Shown one piece after another: positions 1 to 5,007 of a stretch of DNA of 5,007 bases. Numbering within the stretch: position 1 is the stretch's first letter; each line of letters opens with the position of its first letter. The stretch comes from Thermomicrobiales bacterium (lineage in GTDB: Bacteria; Chloroflexota; Chloroflexia; Thermomicrobiales; UBA6265). The position numbers were made by a program, and so were the translations under genes. The stretch is from assembly GCA_030446955.1 (NCBI GenBank), contig JAUJMG010000332.1:1-5007 (forward strand). The letters are read 5' to 3'. The notes under the pieces were generated by a model. The model searched no databases, was not told where the DNA came from, and saw only the letters and a program-made list of their open reading frames with translations.

Positions 1-2
1 AG

Positions 3-752
3 GAGTTGGTCGAGGAGTCGGCGGACGCCGGCGAGTTGGAGGAGCGCTTCCGCGCCCGACTCAACCGCGAGCGACTTGGGAGCGAGAATATCGTTTCGTT
101 GAAGAGCATCATCGCCTACCGCACCGGACTTGCAATCGAACCCGCGAACCAGGTTATTGCTTACGCGGCGTTTGGGGGGCTCAAGGCGGAGGCGACCGCG
201 GCGGGTCGGGTCCGCATCGCGGACAAGGCGTTTCTCGATTATTTTCTCCTGATCGCGTTGGCGTGGTGCGCGGCGGAGCGGTTCCCGATCCAATTCCACA
301 CCGGGTTCGGGGATACGGATGTCTCGCTCTTGACGGGCAACCCCCTGCAGCTTCGTCGCGTCTTACAGGATGGGCAGTTTCGAGAGGCGCCGTTAGTGCT
401 GCTCCACGCTGGATACCCCTTCGTGCGGGAGTTGAGCTACCTCGCCAGCGTCTATCCGAACGTCTACCTGGACCTCGGGCTAGCGATCCCGTTTGCGGCG
501 ACAGAGTTCGACGACATCGTGCGGCAGGCGCTGGCCCTGGCGCCATCCACCAGGGTGCTCTACTCCTCGGACGGCTTCACGATCCCGGAGCACTTCTGGT
601 TTGCGGCGGTCCACGGCCGGCGTGCCCTTGGCACGGTGCTCGGCGAGTTGATCGAGCGCAACATGATCGGGCGCGAGGACGCCGCTGACATGGCCGATCA
701 GATCCTCCGCTCCAATGCCCGCCGCCTCTACCGGCTGGAACCAGCGGCGTGA
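3..752 (+). CDS. FluG-type amidohydrolase (Amidohydrolase_2 family), 3' part of gene
   Basis: This is the C-terminal part of a metal-dependent hydrolase with a TIM-barrel fold. The reading frame is open to the left edge (first full codon at base 3), so the N-terminal part with the usual HxH metal motif lies outside the window. A TTG at base 6 could be read as a start, but the AGGAG before it leaves no spacing and the protein would lack its first barrel strands. Counting from that TTG, visible motifs are LKSIIAYRTGL (Lys33, possible bridging lysine), IQFHTGFGD (His98), VLLHAGYPF (His134), YPNVYLDLG and LYSSDG (Asp189). These match the later metal ligands of the superfamily. The pattern FHTGFGD / LLHAGYPF / SVYPNVYLDLGLAIPF / YSSD is that of the amidohydrolase half of FluG and NodGS proteins, which is often fused or linked to glutamine-synthetase-like enzymes. 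Substrate is unknown; hydrolysis of an amide or gamma-glutamyl compound is an inference. The stop overlaps the livG start by four bases. Confidence 0.85.
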   Translation, partial: ELVEESADAGELEERFRARLNRERLGSENIVSLKSIIAYRTGLAIEPANQVIAYAAFGGLKAEATAAGRVRIADKAFLDYFLLIALAWCAAERFPIQFHTGFGDTDVSLLTGNPLQLRRVLQDGQFREAPLVLLHAGYPFVRELSYLASVYPNVYLDLGLAIPFAATEFDDIVRQALALAPSTRVLYSSDGFTIPEHFWFAAVHGRRALGTVLGELIERNMIGREDAADMADQILRSNARRLYRLEPAA

Positions 753-1627
753 GCAGCGGACTCGTCGCCGAAACAACCGCCGATTCCCTGGTTCCGAACG
801 GGGAGCCAATTCTTCGGGCCGCTAGGGTAGGACGGGCCTTTCGCGGTCTCCAGGCGCTTGCCGACTACGAGTTGGATTTGCGCCAGGGCGAGATACTCGG
901 GGTGATCGGCCCGAACGGGGCGGGCAAATCCACGCTGTTCAATGTGATCACCGGGTTCCTGCGCCCTACCTCGGGACGGATTACGTTTCACGGCCGGGAG
1001 ATCGTGGGGTTGCCACCCGACAAGATCGCAGCACTCGGAATCGCCCGCACGTTCCAAAACATCCGACTCTTCGCCGGGATGTCGGTGCTGGATAACGTGC
1101 GCGCGGCCCAGGGCATGCGTGGTGGCGCCGGATTCTGGGAGACCATCATCAGCGCCCCGTCGTTCCTTCGGAAGGAGCGGGCGATGGAAGAGCGGGCGAT
1201 GGATCATCTGGCCGCGCTCGGCCTGGCGGATCTGCACGGGGCGGCAGCGACCTCGCTACCCTACGGATTTCAACGCAAACTGGAGATTGCCCGGGCCCTT
1301 GCCACGGAGCCCACTGTCCTCCTATTGGACGAACCAGCGGCAGGGATGAATGCCCAAGAGACGGCTGATCTCACCCAGCTTATTCGGGACCTGCACGCCC
1401 GGTTCGGACTGACCGTTGTGGTGGTGGAGCATGACATGTCCCTAATCATGCGCCTCTGCCAGCGAATCCAGGTTCTCAATTACGGTCGGGTCATCGCCTC
1501 CGGCACGCCTGCGGAGATTCGGGCTGACCCGAGAGTCATCGAGGCGTATCTCGGGACGGACGAGACGGTGAACGACGGACTTCAGACGCAAGACGCTGGA
1601 CGGCAGGTGCCAGGGGAAAGTCTGTGA
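749..1627 (+). CDS. livG: LivG-type ABC transporter ATPase (HAAT family)
   Basis: This is one of the two ATP-hydrolysing subunits of a branched-chain/hydrophobic amino acid importer, on the cytoplasmic side of LivH/LivM. The 292 residues contain Walker A GPNGAGKST (54-62), Q-loop ARTFQN (Gln103), an ABC signature LPYGFQRKLEIARAL (170-184), Walker B VLLLDEP (190-196, catalytic Glu195), D-loop AAGM and H-loop VVVEHDM (His228). RTFQNIRLF and the YG-type signature followed by LDEPAAGMN separate LivG from LivF. Phe174 stands where relatives often have Gln. The end VIEAYLG (264-269) is the normal family end; about 23 polar residues follow, and some 20 extra residues precede the first strand, so the protein is longer than the roughly 255-residue E. 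coli LivG. The GTG start sits in a GTGA overlap with the amidohydrolase stop and has no good ribosome binding site, which suggests translational coupling. No better in-frame start is seen before the conserved part. Confidence 0.95.
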   Translation: MSSGLVAETTADSLVPNGEPILRAARVGRAFRGLQALADYELDLRQGEILGVIGPNGAGKSTLFNVITGFLRPTSGRITFHGREIVGLPPDKIAALGIARTFQNIRLFAGMSVLDNVRAAQGMRGGAGFWETIISAPSFLRKERAMEERAMDHLAALGLADLHGAAATSLPYGFQRKLEIARALATEPTVLLLDEPAAGMNAQETADLTQLIRDLHARFGLTVVVVEHDMSLIMRLCQRIQVLNYGRVIASGTPAEIRADPRVIEAYLGTDETVNDGLQTQDAGRQVPGESL

Positions 1628-1701
1628 CGAATACCACGCCCCATAGCACGGCAACAGGACCGACCGATGATCGACCGGTGGGATGGGGTTTACGGCGTCG
1701 C

Positions 1702-1711
1702 GGGGGTGGAG
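1702..1711 (+). promoter_or_regulatory. Ribosome binding site that decides the livF start
   Basis: A purine-rich GGGGGTGGAG run ends seven bases before the ATG at 1719. This supports 1719 over the in-frame ATG at 1683, which has no comparable site and would add twelve residues (MGFTASRGWSLG) not expected in the family. The remaining part of the 91-base livG-livF gap shows no terminator or recognisable promoter. Confidence 0.7.
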
Positions 1712-1718
1712 TCTCGGC

Positions 1719-2423
1719 ATGCTGATCCTGGAGGATGTGCACGTCGCCTACGGGGCAATTCGGGCGGTCAAGGGCATCTCCCTGGAGGTGCAGGATCGGG
1801 AGTTGGTTGCACTGGTCGGTTCCAACGGCGCCGGCAAGACTACGACCCTTCGTGCCGTGTCCGGATTGTTTCGACCTCGTCCAGGCTCCATCCGGTATGA
1901 CGGCACCGATCTCACGAAGTTGGCACCGCACGAGATTGTAGCGCGTGGTATCTCCCAATCTCCGGAGGGAAGGCAGATCTTCGGGTCGTTGACGGTGCGG
2001 GAGAATCTCATGCTGGGCGCGGTGAGGCGGAAGGATCGCGCCAAACTCGGGGACGACCTGGACCGCATCTTCGATTTGTTTCCAGTTCTCAAAGAGCGAA
2101 TCGGGCAGGCCGGCGGGACGCTGTCCGGCGGGGAGCAGCAGATGCTTGCCATAGGGCGGGCGCTGATGGCCCGGCCGCGTCTGCTCTTGCTGGACGAACC
2201 ATCGCTTGGGTTAGCGCCCTTGCTCGTCCAGCGCATCTTTGATGTGGTGGCGCGGCTTAAGGCCGAAGGCGTGACGATCCTGCTGGTGGAGCAGAACGCG
2301 CGGAAGGCGTTAGAGGTCGCGGATCGCGGCTACGTCCTCGAAACGGGACGGATCGTTCTCCAAGGTCCGGCCGCAGAGCTGGCCGCCAACCCTGAGGTGG
2401 AGCGTGCGTACCTGGGCGGGTAG
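1719..2423 (+). CDS. livF: LivF-type ABC transporter ATPase (HAAT family)
   Basis: This is the second ATPase subunit, expected to pair with LivG under the LivH/LivM channel. At 234 residues it matches the usual LivF length (about 235). It starts MLILEDVHVAYGAIRAVKGISLEV, the typical first strand. Motifs in order are Walker A GSNGAGKTT (34-42), the LivF hallmark SPEGRQIFGSLTVRENL (81-97) in the Q-loop region, a canonical signature LSGGEQQ (135-141), Walker B LLLLDEP (155-161, Glu160), D-loop SLGLAP and LLVEQN (Gln192 in place of the H-loop histidine, as is usual for LivF). The chain ends VERAYLGG, the normal family end. It lies 91 bases after livG. A longer form from 1683 is possible but less likely. 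I see no missing catalytic residue or frame break. Confidence 0.95.
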   Translation: MLILEDVHVAYGAIRAVKGISLEVQDRELVALVGSNGAGKTTTLRAVSGLFRPRPGSIRYDGTDLTKLAPHEIVARGISQSPEGRQIFGSLTVRENLMLGAVRRKDRAKLGDDLDRIFDLFPVLKERIGQAGGTLSGGEQQMLAIGRALMARPRLLLLDEPSLGLAPLLVQRIFDVVARLKAEGVTILLVEQNARKALEVADRGYVLETGRIVLQGPAAELAANPEVERAYLGG

Positions 2424-2527
2424 TCCAGCCGGCGCGACAACTCGCTCCATCGGCGACTTGATTGAACCAGCGGCACCTCATGGCAAATCCGTTAGATGCA
2501 CCTGTGGATGCGGCGGCTAGGGACGAT

Positions 2528-2535
2528 AGGTGATC
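2528..2535 (+). promoter_or_regulatory. Strong Shine-Dalgarno site for livH
   Basis: AGGTGATC matches eight consecutive bases of the sequence complementary to a typical bacterial 16S 3' end (TAAGGAGGTGATC). It lies two bases before ATG 2538, so the AGG core is seven bases from the start. This favours 2538 over upstream in-frame ATGs at 2496 and 2508, whose extra residues (MHLWMRRLGTIGDR) do not belong to the family. The rest of the 114-base livF-livH gap has no clear promoter, terminator or gene. Confidence 0.75.
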
Positions 2536-2537
2536 GT

Positions 2538-3434
2538 ATGAACTTCGGGCAATTCGGGCAGCAGTTTGTCAATGGGCTCAGCTTGGGCAGCATTTACGCC
2601 CTCGTCGCCATCGGGCTGGCAATGATCTTCGGCATCCTGAGGCTGATCAACTTCGCCCATGGCGAGGTCCTGATGCTGGGGGCGTTTGCGACCTACTTCT
2701 ACGCCCGCAGTGGCTTGCCGTTCCTAGTTGTCGCTGTCCTGGCCGTGTTGACGACGGTGGTGATCGGGTTAGTGATGGAGCGAGTGGCGTATCGACCCAC
2801 ACGCGGCGCGCCGGACGTGGCCCTGCTCCTGACCTCGCTAGGTGTCTCGATAGCCCTACAGAACGCGGCCGTGCTAGCCTTCAGCGCACAGCCGAGGAAG
2901 TTCCCGACTCCGAGACTCATCGAACAGCAGGTTGATCTTGGCGCGGGCGTCCAAATCAGCGGCACGAACCTGGTTACCGTTGGCGTCGCTCTGGCCTTGA
3001 TGGCAGGGCTGACACTGTTCGTGACTCGGACGCAACTCGGTGTCTCGATGCGGGCCACGGCCGAGAACGTGACGGCGGCTCAGTTGATGGGCATCAACAT
3101 CACGACGGTGATCGTCGCCGCGTTTGTCATCGGGTCAGTCATGGCCGGTGTCGCGGGCATCCTCTGGGGCGCGCGGGTCGGGCGGATCGAACCGCTGATG
3201 GGGTTTATCCCGGTCCTCAAGGCGTTCGTGGCCACAGTGATCGGGGGTTTCGGCTCGATCCCCGGGGCCGTCCTCGGTGCGTACATCCTTGGGTTTGGCG
3301 AGATCTTTCTCGTGGCCTGGCTCCCGGACGCGTTGACGAGCTACCGGGATGCGTTCGTCTTCACAGCCTTGATTCTGGTCCTGCTCGTCCGACCCCAGGG
3401 CATCCTCGGGTCGACGGAACCGGAGAAGATTTGA
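2538..3434 (+). CDS. livH: LivH-type permease subunit (HAAT family)
   Basis: This is an integral membrane subunit forming half of the import channel. The 298 residues fit the family (about 290-308). Roughly eight hydrophobic segments are seen near residues 9-32, 36-55, 60-80, 94-116, 144-164, 188-211, 222-257 and 270-286. Diagnostic stretches are LSLGSIYALVAIGLAMIFG (14-32), the LivH hallmark INFAHGE (37-43), the ATPase-contact loop MRATAENVTAAQLMGIN (171-187), VIGGFGSIPGAVLGAYILG (234-252) and the closing VRPQGILG (284-291). The start at 2538 is chosen because of the strong ribosome binding site and because MNFGQFGQQFVNGLSLG is a typical LivH beginning. The TGA stop shares one base with the livM ATG, implying coupled translation and equal production of the two channel subunits. 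Family assignment is firm; the actual ligand cannot be read from this protein. Confidence 0.95.
   Translation: MNFGQFGQQFVNGLSLGSIYALVAIGLAMIFGILRLINFAHGEVLMLGAFATYFYARSGLPFLVVAVLAVLTTVVIGLVMERVAYRPTRGAPDVALLLTSLGVSIALQNAAVLAFSAQPRKFPTPRLIEQQVDLGAGVQISGTNLVTVGVALALMAGLTLFVTRTQLGVSMRATAENVTAAQLMGINITTVIVAAFVIGSVMAGVAGILWGARVGRIEPLMGFIPVLKAFVATVIGGFGSIPGAVLGAYILGFGEIFLVAWLPDALTSYRDAFVFTALILVLLVRPQGILGSTEPEKI
3422..3425 (+). promoter_or_regulatory. Ribosome binding site for livM inside the end of livH
   Basis: GGAG ends eight bases before ATG 3434, within the last codons of livH. It supports the ATG rather than the TTG at 3431, giving a one-base TGATG stop-start overlap. Confidence 0.6.
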
Positions 3435-4624
3435 TGGCTACCCTTGATCACGCCAGGTCACCGGGGCGGGTGGCTGGCTCTCGAAGCCAGAGCGTGTATC
3501 GACTCGCCCTGGCCGTCGCCGCCCTCGCCCTGCTCGGACTATTTCTCGCCTACGCCGATGCCTCCCTGAACGGCTACCGCCAGCAACTCGTTACCTTGGT
3601 GGCGATCAATGCCATCGTCGCTGTCAGCCTCACCCTGACGAGCGGCTTCACGGGAGTTTTCTCGCTTGGACAAATTGGCTTTCTCGCAATCGGTGCCTAT
3701 ACGGGTGCCCTGTTGACGCTCGCTCCCCAGTGGAAGAGTGAGATGTTCCTGCCTGGATTGCCTGAATGGTTGGCGGCGCTGGACCTGACCGAGTGGCCAG
3801 AGCAGGGGGCTCTGCTGATCGCCTGCCTGGCCGGTGGTGGGTTGGCGGGACTGGTGGCCGCGGTGGTTGGGGCGCCACTCATGCGGCTCTCGGGCCACTA
3901 CGTGGCCGTAGCCACCATGGGCTTCCTAATTATCGTCCAGGCGGTTGCGATCAATTGGGAGGGGGTGACTCGTGGTGCCCGTGGGCTCTCCCAGATCCCC
4001 GGCTTCACCAGTCTCTGGGTCGCCTATGCTTGGGCAGTCATCACAATCTACGCCGTCTGGCGCCTTCGCGCTTCCGCGTTTGGACGTGCAATGATCGCCT
4101 CGCGGGAGAACCTGATCGCGGCGCGGGCGATCGGGGTGGATGTGCTGCGGGAACGACTGCTCGCGTTCGTGGTCGGAGCCTTCTTCACCGGCGTGGCAGG
4201 GTCGCTGCTCGTACATCAGATCGGGACGGCCGCCCCAAGCGCGTTCTACTTCACCACCACCTTCAATGTGATCATCATGGTTGTTCTTGGCGGCATGGGC
4301 AGCATCAGCGGGGCAGTGGTTGGCGCCACCATTCTTACCCTGGCGCCCGAGTACCTGCGAGACGTCGAGGATGGCATGGACCTCGGACCGCTTTCGTTTG
4401 GGGCCCACTATGGGCTGGCCCAAATCATCCTCGCCGTCGGGTTCATCCTGGTGATGATATTCCGGCCGCAGGGCCTCTTCGGCGATCGGGAGGTTGGCCC
4501 GGCGCTCCTCGGACGCTTCCAACCCGGCCGTCGCCGGAGGAGTGGACTCTCCCCTGATGCCACCCCAACCCTCGCGCCTGGAGTGGATGAGATCCCGGCA
4601 GACGACAGGGCTAGGACGGAGTAG
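3434..4624 (+). CDS. livM: LivM-type permease subunit with charged C-terminal tail
   Basis: This is the second membrane subunit, partner of LivH. The 396 residues include about nine hydrophobic segments, near 22-42, 52-70, 74-96, 125-148, 156-174, 190-209, 243-263, 278-304 and 327-345. Hallmarks of LivM are TSGFTGVFSLGQIGFLAIGAY (69-89), SGHYVAVATMGF (153-164), the coupling loop SRENLIAARAIGVDVLRERLLAF (223-245), VVLGGMGSISGAVVGA (283-298) and FRPQGLFG (343-350). Residues 180-190, RGARGLSQIPG, replace the common TGG-GL-IP form. A polar loop of about 27 residues (99-125) lies between the third and fourth segments. After FRPQGLFG the protein continues for about 46 residues, with a basic RRRR cluster (366-369) and then a proline- and acid-rich end (DATPTLAPGVDEIPADDRARTE); this tail is probably cytoplasmic and disordered. 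It overlaps livH by one base and is followed by an 86-base gap before the binding-protein gene. Confidence 0.95.
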   Translation: MATLDHARSPGRVAGSRSQSVYRLALAVAALALLGLFLAYADASLNGYRQQLVTLVAINAIVAVSLTLTSGFTGVFSLGQIGFLAIGAYTGALLTLAPQWKSEMFLPGLPEWLAALDLTEWPEQGALLIACLAGGGLAGLVAAVVGAPLMRLSGHYVAVATMGFLIIVQAVAINWEGVTRGARGLSQIPGFTSLWVAYAWAVITIYAVWRLRASAFGRAMIASRENLIAARAIGVDVLRERLLAFVVGAFFTGVAGSLLVHQIGTAAPSAFYFTTTFNVIIMVVLGGMGSISGAVVGATILTLAPEYLRDVEDGMDLGPLSFGAHYGLAQIILAVGFILVMIFRPQGLFGDREVGPALLGRFQPGRRRRSGLSPDATPTLAPGVDEIPADDRARTE

Positions 4625-4625
4625 C

Positions 4626-4644
4626 ATAGGAGAGTTGAGCCTAT
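4626..4644 (+). repeat. Weak inverted repeat just after livM stop
   Basis: ATAGG (4626-4630) can pair with CCTAT (4640-4644) around a nine-base loop, starting one base after the livM stop codon. The stem is short, partly A/T and has no T-run behind it, so it is not called a terminator. It could slow 3' decay of the upstream message, but chance is equally likely. Confidence 0.25.
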
Positions 4645-4655
4645 TGTCAGCAGCA

Positions 4656-4670
4656 CCGGCGACGTGCCGG
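4656..4670 (+). repeat. GC-rich hairpin in the livM to binding-protein gap
   Basis: CCGGC (4656-4660) and GCCGG (4666-4670) are perfect reverse complements around the loop GACGT. No T-run follows, so it is unlikely to be an intrinsic terminator. Placed between a permease gene and its binding-protein gene, such a stem could be an RNA-processing or message-stability element that lets the binding protein be made in excess; that role is inference. Confidence 0.35.
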
Positions 4671-4679
4671 ATGGCTGCG

Positions 4680-4706
4680 GGAGCGATGGACGTGAAAGGA
4701 GCGATG
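4680..4706 (+). repeat. Nine-base direct repeat before the binding-protein start
   Basis: GGAGCGATG occurs at 4680-4688 and again at 4698-4706, separated by nine bases (period 18). Each copy contains a Shine-Dalgarno-like GGAG and an ATG, but the spacing inside each copy (two bases) is too short for efficient initiation. The second copy supplies part of the ribosome binding site used for ATG 4711. Both ATGs are in one frame that ends at TGA 4716-4718, overlapping the gene start. Confidence 0.5.
4695..4701 (+). promoter_or_regulatory. Ribosome binding site for the binding-protein gene
   Basis: AAAGGAG lies nine bases before ATG 4711 and supports that start. A second in-frame ATG at 4801 also has a site, GGAGG at 4791-4795 with five bases of spacing, so the start is not fully settled. 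Confidence 0.6.
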
Positions 4707-4710
4707 ACCG

Positions 4711-5007
4711 ATGAGTGACCTGAGGGAGCGCCGAAACGGACATGGACCCGGCTCGCCGGTGTCGCGCGTGACACCGCTGTCAGCACTGCTGGAGGGCGCA
4801 ATGAGCGGCCAGTTCAGCCGGCGCCAGATCCTCCGTCGAGCGGCGGCGCTCGGCATCTCTGGGCCGATGTTGGCTGCGATGCTGAAAATTGCTCCGGACG
4901 CATCCGCTCAGGAGGGGACGCCAGCTGCACCCCCGCCAAGTGGTGAACCGGTCGTGATCGGCTGCCCGTATAACCTGACCGGTGGCTATGCCTCGATCGA
5001 CAACCCG
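4711..5007 (+). CDS. HAAT substrate-binding protein with Tat signal, 5' part of gene
   Basis: This is the beginning (99 residues) of the extracytoplasmic ligand-binding protein that would feed the LivHMGF transporter; the gene runs off the right edge. From ATG 4711 a polar stretch of about 35 residues (MSDLRERRNGHGPGSPVSRV...) leads to a twin-arginine motif SRRQIL (36-41), a hydrophobic stretch AAALGISGPMLAAMLKIA (44-61) and a possible signal peptidase site ASA-Q after residue 66. A Pro/Ala-rich linker follows, then PVVIGCPYNLTGGYASIDNP, which matches the first strand and ligand loop of Peripla_BP_6 proteins. No lipobox cysteine is seen at the cleavage region; the only Cys (85) is in the mature domain. 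The pattern LLEGAMSGQFSRRQILRRAAALG reads as one continuous leader, favouring 4711. If translation starts at 4801, the leader would be 30 residues shorter and the Tat motif would still be kept. Ligand identity is not visible. Confidence 0.85.
   Translation, partial: MSDLRERRNGHGPGSPVSRVTPLSALLEGAMSGQFSRRQILRRAAALGISGPMLAAMLKIAPDASAQEGTPAAPPPSGEPVVIGCPYNLTGGYASIDNP
4757..4782 (+). repeat. Overlapping inverted repeats near the binding-protein start
   Basis: CGGTGTC (4757-4763) is the perfect reverse complement of GACACCG (4770-4776), with a six-base loop. TGACA (4769-4773) also pairs with TGTCA (4778-4782) across a four-base loop. The two stems share bases 4770-4773, so they cannot form together. 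They lie just before GGAGG 4791-4795 and ATG 4801. If ATG 4711 is the true start, they fall inside the coding region for the Tat leader. Confidence 0.45.

Noticed and set aside
263..688. 141-codon + strand frame inside the amidohydrolase gene
   Set aside because: It is a shadow of the amidohydrolase frame; the true frame holds the metal-ligand motifs.
1661..1677. Direct repeat CGACCG (1661-1666 and 1672-1677) and the small palindrome between, in the livG-livF gap
   Set aside because: Six-base repeats are expected by chance here, and no promoter or start lies at a sensible distance.
1667..1900. Alternative small gene starting at ATG 1667
   Set aside because: Most of it overlaps livF out of frame and the translation matches no family I recognise; no ribosome binding site is present.
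738..2474. 11-base word GAACCAGCGGC three times (738-748, 1331-1341, 2464-2474)
   Set aside because: Two copies encode Glu-Pro-Ala-Ala in unrelated conserved contexts (amidohydrolase end, LivG Walker B). The third is alone in a gap, with no symmetry or even spacing, so chance plus codon bias is sufficient.
2458..2500. Possible promoter in the livF-livH gap (TTGATT at 2458-2463)
   Set aside because: No convincing -10 box is found at 16-18 bases spacing; GC-rich DNA gives such partial matches often.
3766..4557. 263-codon + strand frame inside livM
   Set aside because: It is an out-of-frame reading of livM, rich in Arg, Gly and His, with no membrane segments or family motifs.
4625..4710. Intrinsic terminator after livM
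   Set aside because: The two small stems have only five base pairs each and neither is followed by a T-run.
3926..4801. Long open frame on the minus strand (about 290 codons) opposite livM and the following gap
   Set aside because: It lies opposite a clear LivM gene, its translation is rich in Arg, His, Pro and Asp without a known motif, and GC-rich genes often leave the opposite strand open.

Overview
This GC-rich window carries six genes in tandem, all on the + strand. They are the end of a metal-dependent amidohydrolase gene, then four complete genes for a branched-chain/hydrophobic amino acid transporter (HAAT or Liv family of ABC importers), then the start of the matching substrate-binding protein gene. 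The products are ordinary members of known families. I did not find a clearly new biological system.

Layout: the C-terminal part of a FluG-type amidohydrolase (3-752) overlaps livG by four bases (749-1627, GTG start). livF follows (1719-2423) after a 91-base gap. livH (2538-3434) comes after a 114-base gap and overlaps livM (3434-4624) by one base (TGATG). An 86-base gap with a small hairpin and a 9-base direct repeat leads to a periplasmic-type binding protein gene (4711 to the window edge) that begins with a twin-arginine signal. No tRNA, rRNA, CRISPR, insertion sequence, convincing promoter or terminator is visible, and no non-coding stretch exceeds 115 bases.

The genes fit one module. 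The binding protein captures a ligand outside the membrane, LivH and LivM form the channel, and LivG and LivF power it with ATP. The overlaps with the amidohydrolase and between livH and livM suggest one polycistronic message. The amidohydrolase could act on an imported amide or a peptide-like compound, but the sequence does not show the substrate. The gene order G-F-H-M-binding protein differs from the E. coli order K-H-M-G-F.

Organism: high GC, strong Shine-Dalgarno sites and a Tat leader with a long N-terminal region (LLEGAMSGQFSRRQILRRAA) recall Chloroflexota of the Thermomicrobia type. This is a judgement from style only, with low to moderate confidence.

The points most worth a second look are the amidohydrolase-transporter coupling, and the start of the binding-protein gene. 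That start has two plausible start codons and overlapping, mutually exclusive inverted repeats between them.
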